This document shows positions 11,641 through 23,503 of a stretch of 64,000 nt of DNA, one piece after another (the first letter of the stretch is position 1; every line of letters begins with the position of its first letter). A program made the translations under genes and the position numbers. Source of the DNA: Puccinia triticina (Eukaryota; Basidiomycota; Pucciniomycetes; Pucciniales; Pucciniaceae); the NCBI RefSeq assembly GCF_026914185.1, contig NC_070574.1, forward strand, positions 310,001 through 374,000, read 5' to 3'. Under the pieces are notes generated by a model. That model did no database searches, was not told the origin of the DNA, and saw only the letters and a program-made list of their open reading frames with translations.

Positions 11641-14600
11641 ATCACTAATTTGGCAACTGATCACCTTGTGGCTGCTACATATGGGGGTTTTGTGGTCATT
11701 CTAGGTACTAAATGAATCTTCAGGGGCATGTGCCCATTTCGGTACCAATATCATGGAAGAACTCCCACGCAGCGCTGAGATATAGTGGCAGAAACACCAA
11801 GAAACTACCAAATTAGTGATATTTGGCAACTGATCACATGGTGGCTGCTACATTTGGGGGTTTTGTGGTCATTCAAGGTACTCAATGAATCTTCAGGGGT
11901 GATTAATCATTTTGGGACCAATATCATGGAAGAACTCCCACGCTGTGCTGAGATATAGTGGCAGAAACATCAAGAAACTACCAAATTAGTGATATTTGGC
12001 AACTGATCACATTGTGGCTGCTACATTTGCGGGTTTTGTGGTCATTCAAGCTGCACAATGAATCTTCAGGGGTGATTAATCATTTTGGTACCAATATCAT
12101 GGAAGAACTCCCACGCTGTGCTGAGATATAGTGGCGGAAACACCATGAAACTACCAAATTGGTGATATTTGGCAACTGATCACATTGTGGCTGCTACATT
12201 TGGGGGTTTTGTGGTCATCCAAGGTACACAATGAATCTTCAGGGGCGACTTACCATTTTGGTAATAATCTCATGGAAGAACTCCCAAGCTGTGCTGAGAT
12301 ATAGTGGCGGAAACACCAAGAAACTACCAAATTAGTGATATTGGCAACTGATCACATTGTGGCTGCTACATTTGGGGGTTTTGTGGTCCTTCAAGGTACA
12401 CAATGAATCTTCAGGGGCATTTGATCATTTTTGTACCAATATCATGGAAGAACTCTCATGCTGCGCTGAGATATAGTGGCAGAAACACCAAGAAACTACC
12501 AAATTAGTGATCTTTGGCAACTGATCACAGTGTGGCTGCTACATTTGGGTATTTTGTGGTCATTCAAGGTACACAATGAATCTTCAGGGGTGATCAAACA
12601 TTTTGGTACCAATATCATGGAAGAACTCCCACGCTGTGCTGAGATATAGTGGCAGAAACACCAAGAAACTACCAAATTAGTGATATTTGGCAACTGATCC
12701 CATTGTGGCTGCTACATTTGGGGGTTTTGCGGTCATTCTAGGTACAAAGTGAATCTTCAGGGGCATGTGTTCATTTTGGTACCAATATCATGGAAGAACT
12801 CCCACGCTGCGCTGAGATATAGTGGCAGAAACACCAAGAAAATACCAAATTAGTGATATTTGGCAACTGATCACATGGTGGCTGCTACATTTGCGGGTTT
12901 TGTGGTCATTCAAGCTGCACAATGAATCTTCAGGGGTGATGTACCATTTTGGTACCAATCTCATGGAAGAACTCCCAAGCTGTGCTGAGATATAGTGGCG
13001 GAAACACCAAGAAACTACCAAATTAGTGATATTGGCAACTGATCACATTGTGGCTGCTACATTTGGGGGTTTTGTGGTCCTTCAAGGTACACAATGAATC
13101 TTCAGGGGCATTTGATCATTTTTGTACCAATATCATGGAAGAACTCTCATGCTGCGCTGAGATATAGTGGCAGAAACACCAAGAAACTACCAAATTAGTG
13201 ATATTTGGCAACTGATCACAGTGTGGCTGCTACATTTGGGTATTTTGTGGTCATTCAAGGTACACAATGAATATTCAGGGGTGATCAAACATTTTGGTAC
13301 CAATATCATGGAAGAACTCCCACGCTGCGCTGAGATATAGTGGCAGAAACACCAAGAAACTACCAAATTAGTGATATTTGGCAACTGTTCACGTTGTGGC
13401 TGCTACATTTGGGGGTTTTGTGGGCATCCAAGGTACTCAATGAATCTTTGAGGGCATTTGATCATTTTGGTACTAGTATCACGGAAGAACTCCCATGCTG
13501 GCCTGAGATATAGTGGCAGAAACACCAAGAAACTACCAAATTAGTGATATTTGGCAACTGATCACATTGTGGCTGCTACATTTGGGGGTTTTGTGGTCAT
13601 CCAAGGTACCAAATGAATATTTGAGGGCATGCGATCATTTTGGTACCAATATCATGGAAGAACTCCCATGCTGCGCTGAGATATAGTGGCACAAACCCCA
13701 AGAAACTACCAAATTAGAACATTTGCCAACTGATCACATTGTGGCTGCTACAGTTGGGGGTTTTGTGGTCATCCAAGGTACACAATGAATCTTCAGGGCC
13801 ATTTGATCATTTTGGTACCAGCATCATGGAAGAACTCCCATGCTGGGCTGAGATATAGTGGCAGAAACACCAAGAAACTACCAAATTAGTGATATTTGGC
13901 AACTGATCACATGGTGGCTGCTACATTTGGGGGTTTTGTGGTCATCCAGGATACTCAATGAATGTTTGAGGGAATGTGATCATTTTGGTACCAATCTCAT
14001 GGAAGAACTCCCATGCTGCACTGAGATATAGTGGCGGAAATACCAAGAAACTACCAAATTAGTGATATTTGGCAACTGATCACAGTGTTGCTGCTACATT
14101 TGGGGGTTTTGTGGTCATTCAAGGTACACAATGAATCTTCAGGGGTGATTAATCATTTTGGTACCAATATCATGGAAGAACTCCCACGCTGTGCTGAGAT
14201 ATAGTGGCGGAAACACCAAGAAACTACCAAATTAGTGATATTTGTCAACTGATCACATTGTGGCTGCTACATTTGGGGGTTTTGTGGTCATCCAAGGTAC
14301 TCAATGAATGTTTGAGGGCATGTGACCATTTTGGTACCAATATCATAGAAGAACTCCTATGCTGCGCTGAGATATAGTGGCAGAAACACCAAGAAACTAC
14401 TGAATTAGTGATATTTGGCAACTGATCACATTGTGGCTGCTACATTTGGGGGTTTTGTGGTCATTCAAGGTACACAATGAACCTTCAGGGGCATGTGATA
14501 ATTTTGGTACCAATATCATGGAAGAACTCCCACGCTGGGCTGAGATATAGTGACAGAAACACCAAGAAACTGCCAAATTAGTGATATTTGGCAACTGATC

Positions 14601-15804
14601 ACAGTGTTGCTGCTACATTTGGGGGTTTTGTGGTCATTCAAGGTACACAATGAATCTTCAGGGGTCATTAATCATTTTGGTACCAATATCATGGAAGAAC
14701 TCCCAAGCTGTGCTGAGATATAGTGGCGGAAACACCAAGGAACTACCAAATTAGTGACATTTGTCAACTGATCACATTGTGGCTGCTACATTTGGGGGTT
14801 TTGTGGTCATCCAAGGTACTTTATGAATTGTTGAGGGCATGTGATCATTTTGGTACAAATATCATGGAAGAACTCCCACGCTGTGCTGAGATATAGTGGT
14901 AGAAACATCAAGAAACTACCAAATTAGTGATATTTGTTAACTGATCACATTGTGGCTGCTACATTTGGGGGTTTCCTGGTCATCCAAGGTACTCAATGAA
15001 TTTCTGAGGGCATGCGATCATTTTCGTAACAATATCATGGAAGAACTCCTATGCTGCGCTGAGATATAGTGGCAGAAACACCAAGAAACTACCAAATTAG
15101 TGATATTTGGCAACTGATCACATTGTGGCTGCTACATTTGGGGGTTTTGTGGTCATCCAAGGTACCAAATGAATATTTGAGGGCATGCAATCATTTTGGC
15201 ACCAATATCATGGAAGAACTCCCATGCTGCGCTGAGATATAGTGGCACAAACACCAAGAAACTACCAAATTAGAACATTTGCCAGCTGATCACATTGTGG
15301 CTGCTAAATTTGGGTGTTTTGTGGTCATTCAAGCTACATAATGAATCCTCAGGGGCATGTGATCATTTTGTTACCAATATCATGGAAGAACTCCCATGCT
15401 GCGCTGAGATATAGTGGCAGAATCACCAAATTAGTGATATTTGACAACTGATCACATTGTGGCTGCTACATTTGGGAGTTTTGTGGTCACACAAGGTACT
15501 CAATGAATTTTTGAGGAAATGTGATCATTTTGGTACCAATATCATGGAAGAAATCCCATGCTGTGATGAGATATAGTGGCAGAAACACCAAGAAACTACC
15601 AAATTAGTGATATTTTGCAACTGATCACAGTGTGGCTGCTACATTTGGGGGTATTGTGGTCATTCAAGGTACACAATGAATCTTCAGGGGCATGTGATCA
15701 TTTTGTTACCAATATCATGGAAGAACTCCCATGCTGCGCTGAGATATAGTGGCAGAAACACCAAATTAGTGATATTTGGCAACTGATCACATTGTTGCTG
15801 CTGC
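11641..15804 (-). repeat. 172-bp satellite array, inverted block
   Basis: The same unit in reverse orientation, about 24 copies, beginning at a head-to-head junction. The junction is itself a palindrome: TTGCCAAAT (11632-11640), seven bases, ATTTGGCAA (11648-11656). The two blocks are unequal, so copies were gained or lost after the inversion. A transcript across the junction would fold into kilobases of imperfect dsRNA. Confidence 0.92.
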
Positions 15805-17755
15805 ATAATGGATGCGACCCCAAATAACTTATATTTTAAAATATTTCTGGGTTTTATATGCAAAAAAATTGTGCGATGAAATTTTATGTGGAAATATTCC
15901 TCATTAATCTGTGGTTGATAACAAAAGTAGATAAAAAAAAGAACCTGACAAAAATATGCTAAACCATGGTAAACTAATTTCAAAAAGGCCTTCTATGCAT
16001 GTAGCACTTCAAGTATGATATGCAATATCTTGAGCAAGTTCAACCAACCAAATTCAAAATGTGTGCAGGATGGTATCATGAGAGAGGTCAGGGGTCAATG
16101 TTTTTCCTCTTTTGAAAAAAAGTCGATTTGGAGACTTCTGATAACATCAATTGTTGAAGTAAAAAAAAAAGAAAAAAAATTTGAGACCCCTCAGCCAACC
16201 TGGATTAATCCTAAAACTTGCAATGTCTTTTTTTCAGGAAGAATTGAGTGGTGTATGTAGAAATTTATGAATCTTATCAGGCAAAAGAAAAAAAAAATCC
16301 TGTGGCTTGAAGCTAACAGTACAGGCAGAAGGAGAGAGATTATAGAATAGTATCAAGGAGACATGGAAAATAGACAAAGATATCAAGAGGAATAATAACA
16401 ACAAAAAAATTGATCAATATAAATTGATCAATATAAGCTATATTGATCAATATACGACATCGCAAATTCATCCGTCTTGGTAGTGCCCGTTTGGAGGTGT
16501 TCAGGTCGTGTTCGGTGGCAACTTCCGGCAAACGTTGCCCGTAGTTCGTGGAGGTGATATATTTGCGCAAGGTTCAGCCAGTTTAATTGGGTCGTATCTA
16601 TGGCCTCTGGTGAAACGTTTCAGCTTGACGGGTAACATGCGCTTGGTTGGTACTCGTGTTCACGGAGGAGACGCCTCTCCAGATGTCGGCATCAATTTCT
16701 TCTCGATCTGGTTACTGAATATCGGATCGGGGGCCGCGATGGTAAATAATGCCAAAGTGGTTTCTTTAGGTCAAGTACCTGTGATCAGCGGCCGGGTGGA
16801 AGGCCCGGTGTTGAATCAGCTCATCGAGTTTGTTTACGGTGATTTGCAAGCGGCTCGACAGTGCACGCACATCGATGATCTAGCTCAGTTTTATAGGTCA
16901 CGCGCAATTCTGACACCGCTGAATGTCAACGTCAAACTGCTGAATTCAATTTGTCTGCGCCGTTTGCCAGGACAAGAGGTTGTGGTCCGGGCGGTAGACG
17001 AAGTGCTCAGCGATTGTGACGAGACATTGGGACCAGAATCACTGACTAACATCGACATTTCCGGCTTTTCAATGCCTTCTCTTCAACTGAAGGAGGGTAT
17101 GCCAGTTGTTTGCATCCGGAACCTGACACTTGGGAGCGGGCTCTGCAATGGAACGCGGCTCCTGATCAAAGGTGTTCAGCCCCATGTCCTGAAGTGCGAA
17201 GTCATGACTGGCCCAAACGCAGGAGACGAGGTGTTACTCCCAAAGATGGTTCTGATCCACGAGCCGGATCAGTTGTGTGCTACGAGGTTTGGAAGATGTC
17301 AGTTTCCGGTTGTTCCGGCTTTCGCAATGACGATCAACAAAGCTCAAGGCCAGACTCTAGGCCGTGTGGGAGTTTATCTTCCTCAACCGGTTTCTTCTCA
17401 CGGGCAACTATATGTTGCCCTGTCGCGGGCAACAAGTTGTGAAGGCCTACTTGTCGGCATTGTAGGTGGGAAAAATATATCGGAGACGACAAATGTAGTG
17501 AACCTAAGTGTCATTAGAGATGCTGTGGTGTGAGACAAAGCATCAGGTTCTAGTGGTGGCTACTTGTACATCATAGACGGGGCAACATTGCTTCTCTTGT
17601 ACTGTTTGTCTTTTTTTAGTGAAGTAACTATTTTGTAAAGTTGGACCAATGCTCCACGGATGCGTGGATATTCAGGACATTAGCGGTGTGAGGTGAGCAG
17701 TAGCCATTGTAATGTGCCCGGACTCAGTGTGGTACTTTGGCTGTGTTTTAATTTA

Positions 17756-17780
17756 CGCGGCGCAGCCGCGATTTCCCTAG
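17756..17780 (+). other. Helitron 3' terminal hairpin and CTAG end
   Basis: Perfect 6-bp stem CGCGGC / GCCGCG with loop GCA, then ATTTCC and CTAG. Canonical Helitron 3' ends have a short GC-rich hairpin a few bases before CTRR, with T as the next host base; T is at 17781. It lies 223 bp after the helicase stop codon. Confidence 0.85.
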
Positions 17781-19691
17781 TTACATACATAACTTTAGTA
17801 AAACAAACAATGTACATAAAATTAAACTGTTGTACATTAATGAGTAATATTACTCGTGTAAAAATACCCCGTGAAAAGTATTATGTAGACTTCTACTGAA
17901 GCTCTTTCACATGACAATTGGTTATAAACATGTCATGTGACAGAGTCAGGGAAATTAGTCTATTACAATACAATTAAATTACCCACAGCCAAGCCCTTTT
18001 TCACGGCTACACCCCTGGATACTCCCATAGGGAGAAAAGGACTCAGTGTTTACGCCCACTGAAGTCCCCTCTATAAATAGAGGCCTATTTGGCCCTCAGG
18101 AAAAGATCCCCCAGACCATTCACCGCTGTGGTGTGCCAAATCTGTTTCAAGTATCAAATTGCATAAAGTCTTGGTTCACTGTATGAGAAGGAGGCATATT
18201 CTTGGATGTATTATTGCATGATTAGATTCTACAGGTCATTTAAACCCTAGTCACTCACTTGAACCACTAGGCTAGCTCCACTCAGTCAAAAGTTATTTGG
18301 ATTAAACTGTTTGTGACATAACTCAATTAAATACTATAGAATTATATTTGGTAGTACATAGTATAGAATCAGGTACAAGTACATAGTTAGGGTGTAGTTT
18401 ATACAGGTGCACACACGTACCCCTGTATGTTCGCATGACATCATCAGTCACATGTTGGATCACACGTTTATCAGAAGGCTCACTAGCTAAATTCCCTCAA
18501 CGGAAGCTTCCATGCAGCAAAAATCCCTCAATGGAAGCTTCCATGCAGCAAAAATCCCTCACAGGAGAAGTCACAACAGCATAAATCCCTCAACTGACTT
18601 CCCCACCAGCAAAAATCCCTCACATTTTACTATATAAGGAGCATGTCTTCCCTCCTCAGTGGGGGATGCCGGGCAGGAATCCTAATCAGAACACACATCT
18701 CACTCAGAAGCTACAAGCTAAAATCAACATAAATCCACTAGTGTGATCTCAATCAAGTTGCCCATCAACATCTTTCATACCTCAGAGGATATATAAGTAG
18801 TCAAGTAGCAAGCATCACCACTTGTGCTCTTAACAAGTCAAAGTGATCTTAACCCATTGTACTCTTAACTGAAGGTTAAGGAGGAGGGCAAAAGACACTT
18901 TGAATAGTTCACATCTTCCATTAGTCTTTTTTTTTTGCAACATTCTATATCTCAGCACATACTTCTCTCACTCAATAAACATATAAACCATATAAAACAT
19001 ATCTTACGTTCCTACTGATTTCCACCACCAACTCCATTTCCCCGTATCCACTCAACATTTCCGCTGAATTCAAGTTTGATCTAGGTTTGATTAGAGACTG
19101 CTACATATAGTTATCTCTATCATTAGTTTGCCACAACAATAAAAATAAATTTGTTGTGATAACTCTTGTGTAGTATTATAGAGGGGCAGGTCTTTCAAAC
19201 CACCCGTAACAGTTGTAAAAGCTTCATACATACTTGAAATATTATAACTGCTATTTCCCCCTCGCAGAACTGCCACCCGTCCCAAAAGGAGTTCTCACAC
19301 CGCCCATAAACTGTAAGTTTGCCGTGAATATTCTCCTCTGCTACATTTGTAGCCACTTTTCCTTATAAACCATCCCCAGCACGTAAAATCCACTGGATTA
19401 AACCCTTCAAATCATCAAAAATCCCTTATTAGCATATTTAAAGCTTTATCCTTATAAGTAGTTGCCGTAAGACCACCGCCTCTGTCAAGTAGCCAATCAG
19501 TTTAAGCGCTTACCACCTACTTTTACGCCAAATTAATTCCCTGTAATTAATAATTACATATTATTAATTAAATAATTAATTCCTCCTCTGTTACAGAGTG
19601 TTAAAACCCTTGTAGTGGCCATATTTGCCATGTAACAAGCTGGGTAATTTAAATTACCAGTGTTTACATCAGCACAGTTATAGTGCTAGGG
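17781..19691. promoter_or_regulatory. AT-rich, LTR/promoter-like repeat DNA, no gene
   Basis: No supported coding sequence. It contains a perfect inverted decamer TCACATGACA / TGTCATGTGA (17907-17916, 17931-17940), a TATA box TATAAATAG at 18072-18080, and TATATAAGG at 18631-18639. Ahead of the second box are repeated AAATCCCTCA motifs (about 18493-18630), including two copies of a roughly 31-bp unit with a GGAAGCTTCC palindrome. The same motif-plus-TATA layout recurs at 57750-58120 and 59370-59440, which suggests a shared family, possibly LTR U3 regions. Confidence 0.5.
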
Positions 19692-19699
19692 CCCAAAAC

Positions 19700-20541
19700 T
19701 AGAGATGGCAATTGGTACCCCGGGTACCGCCTGCTTTTTTGGCCCAAAACAGATACCCGTACCCGTACTTGGCACCCGCGGCGGCGGTACCCGGGTCTTT
19801 CTGGCGGGTACCGGCGGTACCCGCCAAGTTGTTTTTTGTAGATATGTGCCTGCTCGCCGAGAGGGGGCTTCTGCGAGCTGGTATCAGTATACCTGCCGCC
19901 AAGAGAGGATTTATACCTGCTTCTCGGCGAGCACTACCTGCTCGCCGAGAGGAATCCCTCTCGGCGAGCTGGTGTGTGTATACCAGTGCTCGCCAAGAGG
20001 AATCCCTCTCGGCGAGCTGGTGTATGTATACCGGTGCTCGCCAAGAGGAATCCCTCTCGGCGAGCCGGTCATGGTGTGTGTACACCAGCTTTCCGAACTC
20101 TCGGGGAGCTGTTGTGTGTACACCAGCTCTCCGACCTCTCGGCGAGCTGTTGTGTGTACACCAGCTCTCCGACCTCTCGGCGAGCTGGTGTGTGTACACC
20201 AGCTCTCCAAACTCTTGGCGAGCTGGTGTGTGTATACCTGCTCGCCGAGAGGAATCCCTCTTGGCGGGCTGGTGGGCGAGCTGGTGGCGCTGCAGCCGGG
20301 GATATCACACAGGACTTGCAGGAGACAAGTCCAGAAGGGGGTCGGGGACATACACAGCGGAAAATAGGTAGCAGTATTGGCGGGTATCAAGCGGCGGTAC
20401 CCGGGTACCCGCCTAAAAATCACACAAAAACCAACACCCGTACCCGTACTTGGCACCCGCGGCGGCGGTACCCGCGACCCTGATGAGTACCCGCCGGCGG
20501 GTGCCGGGTACCGCCGCGCGGGTACCCGTTTGCCATCTCTA
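19700..20541. mobile_element. non-autonomous hAT-like element with palindromic array
   Basis: Ends TAGAGATGGCAA and TTGCCATCTCTA, with the 8-bp flanking duplication CCCAAAAC (19692-19699 and 20542-20549). TAGAG-type ends and an 8-bp duplication indicate the hAT superfamily. Inside the ends are GGTACCCG-rich stretches, then (about 19850-20275) tandem short palindromes of the form CTCGCCGAGAGG / CCTCTCGGCGAG. The long frames on both strands here are translations of this low-complexity array, not genes. 842 bp. Confidence 0.88.
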
Positions 20542-20640
20542 CCCAAAACCCTTATTTTGACGGGTTTTTTGCCCTAAGCTTCATAAACAGAGCTGTCATT
20601 CTTCAACTCTGTACACTTAGCTACTCATAGTTCCATAGTT

Positions 20641-21203
20641 TTGGAGGACCTTGTGCAAAGTGGATTAAATGACAGGAATAAATTTGCTCAGAGGATGTGC
20701 TTAAACAAATATGATTTACTCTTAAGAAATAAGCAAATTTGGTTCAAGTTTTGGGAGAGACAGACTTGTGGAAAAATACAATTTAAAAGGGAAATGGAAA
20801 ATGAAACATTCTTATCTGGATCAAGTATTCAGGATTTATTTCCATTGTTTCTGTTCCATGTTCAGATGATTGATCACATAATGAATCCTTGTGAATCCAT
20901 GAAAGAAAAGATTGGGAATATACCAAGCTTGATGACAAAGGCAATAGAAATCTTTAAAATTTATTTACCAATGATATTGAATCACCGGGATGAAAAAATG
21001 AATTCTAGAGAACCACTCCCTGCTAAGATTTGGGTTTTATTGAAATTTTGGATTGAGATATAATGCACAGAGGAGGTGAAGGATATTGCTTTGAATGGAA
21101 CAAAAAATGTCAAAGAACTTTTCAAGTCATTTTTTAACCTAATTTTTTTATCCTCATTTGATCAGCTGAACAATCACCTGAGGTTTACTTGCAAACTAGA
21201 GGC
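20641..21203 (+). pseudogene. fragment of the duplicated-domain orphan gene family
   Basis: Closely similar to the middle of the intact orphan gene (about 34382-34947), with the same order of landmarks: VLEDLV-like start, LNKYDLLLRNKQ, WFKFWERQ, MIDHIMNP and a final LNNHLRFTCK. A TAA at 21061-21063 replaces the codon expected in the intact copy, and the similarity ends abruptly on both sides, with no start region. It is a dispersed partial copy carrying only the first C-terminal domain. Confidence 0.85.
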
Positions 21204-22100
21204 CAAGCAGCTCCGCCGCTGCAGGGCCACCCTCACAATCATGCCCAATCCCCGTGCGCCCCACGACTCCGCGCCCTGTTTACCACCGACTTCAACCCCA
21301 GTCCTACCCCCTCAAACCCCCCGATCCTCCCACCACCCCAGTTCACTCATCCGCAAACGGCACACCTGCACAAACACAACTCCACACGCCCTGGCACCTC
21401 CCGGTCCCCCCACCCTTCCCGCCAGACCGGGCCAAGAAACACCAATTTGAATCAAACAATTATCCTCTGGGGCTACGTTATGGTAGAGTTTAATTCAATG
21501 TCCAGCTGAGCACACACCAATCCGCCTGCCCTTGGTATGATAATGGCAAAGCTGTTGACCGCGGTGGCAACAGGTGTGGAGATCTCAATAGTATTACACT
21601 CATTCACCCACAGTCAGTCCAATATCGCCATTGTGTATCATCTCGCAGAATATTTGACTAAGATATTTAGGAGCCCTTCACAATTGACTCAATTCGCGAA
21701 CAATCAATTTTCATTAAGCAAATCTGAGTCACACATGATGGCACAACAAGTGACTCAAGTTCAACATGACCAGATTTTGGTTATTCACAACACATTTTTT
21801 TTTGTGCACACGGTCATCATGAAACTGAGCATCAGGCTGGGTTTTGTTTGACTTGTTTTTTTGTCAGCCCAAGTTCTCCGCGTAAGACCCTCCAAGGTGT
21901 CCCGTGATGGCCAATCCCACTTTCCAGTGAACTGAACCGCATTCACCGTACTCATGGGCCCGCGACACAATAGCTTCAGGGAGGTTGTAATTGAATCCCT
22001 TTGTCAGCTTTGTTACGACTCTCCATGTTTAATCCAGTCGCTTTGCCCTGAATTTCAGCCGATCTCATACGGGCGACATTTGTGATTTGGTTAATTTCAA
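21204..22100. other. no confident gene; proline-rich frames
   Basis: Overlapping Pro/Ser/Thr-rich frames (21189-21509) look like translations of C-rich DNA and have no domain. 21510-22100 holds no recognised feature. Confidence 0.4.
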
Positions 22101-23263
22101 TCATGTCTCCATAGTAAACAAATTGCCTTTGGAGAGGGAAAGCACAACACAAACAATAACAACCTTCAGCTACGATGTTTTGTGCTTGGCCTTTCAACAA
22201 GGATGTTAGGGGCTGGGCATTCAAGGTCAGATAAACGGCCACCAGTCCATTCAACGGGCCATTGCAGGATGTTTGCACTGGGATGATACCGGAAGAGGCC
22301 GGCATGACCAGCGCAGTGTTCATGCCCCTGACGAGCATCTGACATGAGAGTGTGTTTGCTTTCAGGCTTTGGACCTGTGCTGATGTTTGGAATTGCAGAA
22401 TCAATCCTGCCGTAAACAGTGTGCTTTAGAATGAGGATTTTTTGTATTGGTTAGATTCATGAGAGGGGCTTGTACATCATCAAACAAAGTCAAGATCCAG
22501 TTGCTCACCTGTGTCAAGCCATCGTTATACTCAGGGGTTGATTGGCAGTGAGACCAAGGTCAGAAGCTTGGCAGTTTTGAAGCAAGCCGCCGACGATAGC
22601 CAAGACCTGAGGCGGAGAGAGGGGGAGGTCAAAAGCCTGAGGCGAAGCGCTGCCGCCGGAGAACATATTGAGGAGGGTGGAATGACGGACTTCGACGGGA
22701 AGGATGGTGACTGCTGCAGAAAGGACGGCGTTCTGTGAGATCATGGATGCCGCGCCCATGTAGGCACTCACGCCGGCGGCCTCGATCGACTGGGCGGAGG
22801 CCAGAAAGGTGATGGGATCCGTCAGGATCAAGCGGAAGTTGAATTGGCACCCTGAGAACGGCATCCCGCCTGCGGCTTGGATGGCCGCTTTCAGAAGCCT
22901 AGTGGGGGAACGCAAGTATGCAGACCAGTTGAGTGAATGCAGGAGTACTTGTAGGAGCTGTGAAGACGACATACCCCACTACCGCCATTGGGATCGCCAC
23001 CCGGCCTTGAAAAATGTGCCAGCTTCCCGACCTCCACCACTCCGGTCGGGGACAGATTTGACAACCACAGTGCCGATTTCCCTGCTACCGACGGGTGGGA
23101 GAGTATTAGGCCCTCCCCCCTCTGGCTTTGAAGGAGGTTGTGTCGGCGGCAGTCCAAGGGGTTGAGGTGCAGGAGGAGGGAGCTGCGGTGGTGCTTGCCA
23201 AGGTTCAAGTTTTTGGCCGGCAAGTGATCCAGAAACTGCTATCAGGACAAAGACAAAGACCAA
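22101..23263 (-). pseudogene. ferritin-like (Rds1-type, Ferritin_2) secreted protein, decayed
   Basis: Minus strand. A first exon-like frame (23263 down to 22979) starts with a hydrophobic signal-like MVFVFVLIAVSGSLAG and a Pro-rich stretch. The frame 22972-22514 contains the family-like segment GVSAYMGAASMISQNAVL, then VEVRHSTLLN and PQAFD. The C-terminal part (22404 down to 22101) continues in phase across an intron. Related fungal proteins have a four-helix ferritin-like core that begins with an EHLE-type helix; that N-terminal half is missing here. A TGA at 22514-22516 lies just before a good GTGAGC donor. I read it as a truncated pseudogene. Confidence 0.65.
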
Positions 23264-23503
23264 ACAAAACGAGGGGGAATAATTTGATGGCTATTACGTC
23301 CTTGTCAGTGAGGTGGCCGGGCTTTCTGGAGCCCGACAACAAATGGCAAGCTGACGACGTGACTGCCAAGGAAATAGCAAACCTTTCCAAATATCCTAAC
23401 AATGGAGTCCAGGTCAACAGGAGAACGTGGCAAGGGCTCACCAGAGCAACAGTAGTGGTGTATCCAGCAGATGTTTTGATGGGATTCATGGGTGACGGTG
23501 ATC
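23264..23503. other. short unassigned segment next to the DIRS-like element
   Basis: A 130-codon frame (23128-23520) runs through here into the first A repeat and is partly antisense to the ferritin-like remnant. No domain seen. It may be the target sequence of the DIRS-like insertion. Confidence 0.3.

Larger units (their letters stand above)
9450..16485. mobile_element. non-autonomous CACTA-type giant foldback element with internal satellite arrays
   Basis: The termini are CACTACCAAGA at 9450 and its complement ending TAGTG at 16485, flanked by CCC on both sides (9447-9449, 16486-16488). CACTA ends and a 3-bp duplication are the hallmark of EnSpm/CACTA transposons. Inverted terminal regions of about 625 bp (9450-10075) and 680 bp (15805-16485) enclose roughly 9-10 copies of a 172-bp repeat in one direction and about 24 in the other, so the whole element is self-complementary. 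No transposase is present; short frames inside are satellite translations. It inserted into a Helitron helicase codon series, and precise loss would restore the frame. Confidence 0.88.
5768..17533 (+). pseudogene. Helitron Rep-helicase, interrupted by a CACTA-type element
   Basis: Exons 5768-6059, 6124-6750, 6812-7858 and 8210-9449, resuming at 16489-17533. Lengths sum to an exact 1,417 codons when the insert and one CCC duplication are ignored. The protein should nick and rejoin single strands (HUH Rep) and unwind DNA for rolling-circle transposition. Landmarks in the spliced product: CxxCGALHW near residue 50; HCH (GLPHCHIM) at about 487-489; the Tyr pair YLFKY at about 620/624; Walker A GPPGCGKT at 963-970; Walker B IWDE at about 1043; then after the insert GGNFRQTLPV, TINKAQGQT and YVALSRA (late PIF1 motifs). 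Defects: an in-frame TGA at 6946-6948, where relatives commonly have Arg in an SRLNFIR-like context, and the 7-kb insert. The 351-nt gap 7859-8209 has GT and AG ends and is read as an intron. Confidence 0.9.
1334..17780 (+). mobile_element. Helitron (autonomous type, now inactivated), left end not found
   Basis: This rolling-circle transposon is recognised by a Rep-helicase gene (5768-17533) with an HxH motif, a paired-Tyr motif and a PIF1-family helicase, and by its 3' end. That end has a GC-rich hairpin (CGCGGC-GCA-GCCGCG, 17756-17770), six bases, then CTAG at 17777-17780, followed by T as expected for insertion between A and T. Small OB-fold-like genes lie upstream on both strands; accessory RPA-like genes are known in plant Helitrons. 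The start given is that of the first recognised internal gene. Without the 7,036-bp CACTA insert and its extra duplication the body is about 9.4 kb. A premature TGA in Rep makes this copy non-functional as read. Confidence 0.85.

Noticed and set aside
9599..16260. Frames of 60-128 codons such as NITNLVVSWCFCHYIS, repeated many times
   Set aside because: They are translations of the 172-bp satellite and of the terminal regions; they recur only because the DNA repeats.
19699..20577. Frames of 140-220 codons on both strands (SPRGIPLGELVCVYQ-type repeats)
   Set aside because: Both strands are open because the array is made of short palindromes without stops. No start context or domain; it is the interior of a hAT-like element.
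21076..21509. Pro/Thr-rich plus-strand frames as a cell-wall or effector gene
   Set aside because: Overlapping frames all look alike, no start or splice support; base-composition artefact.
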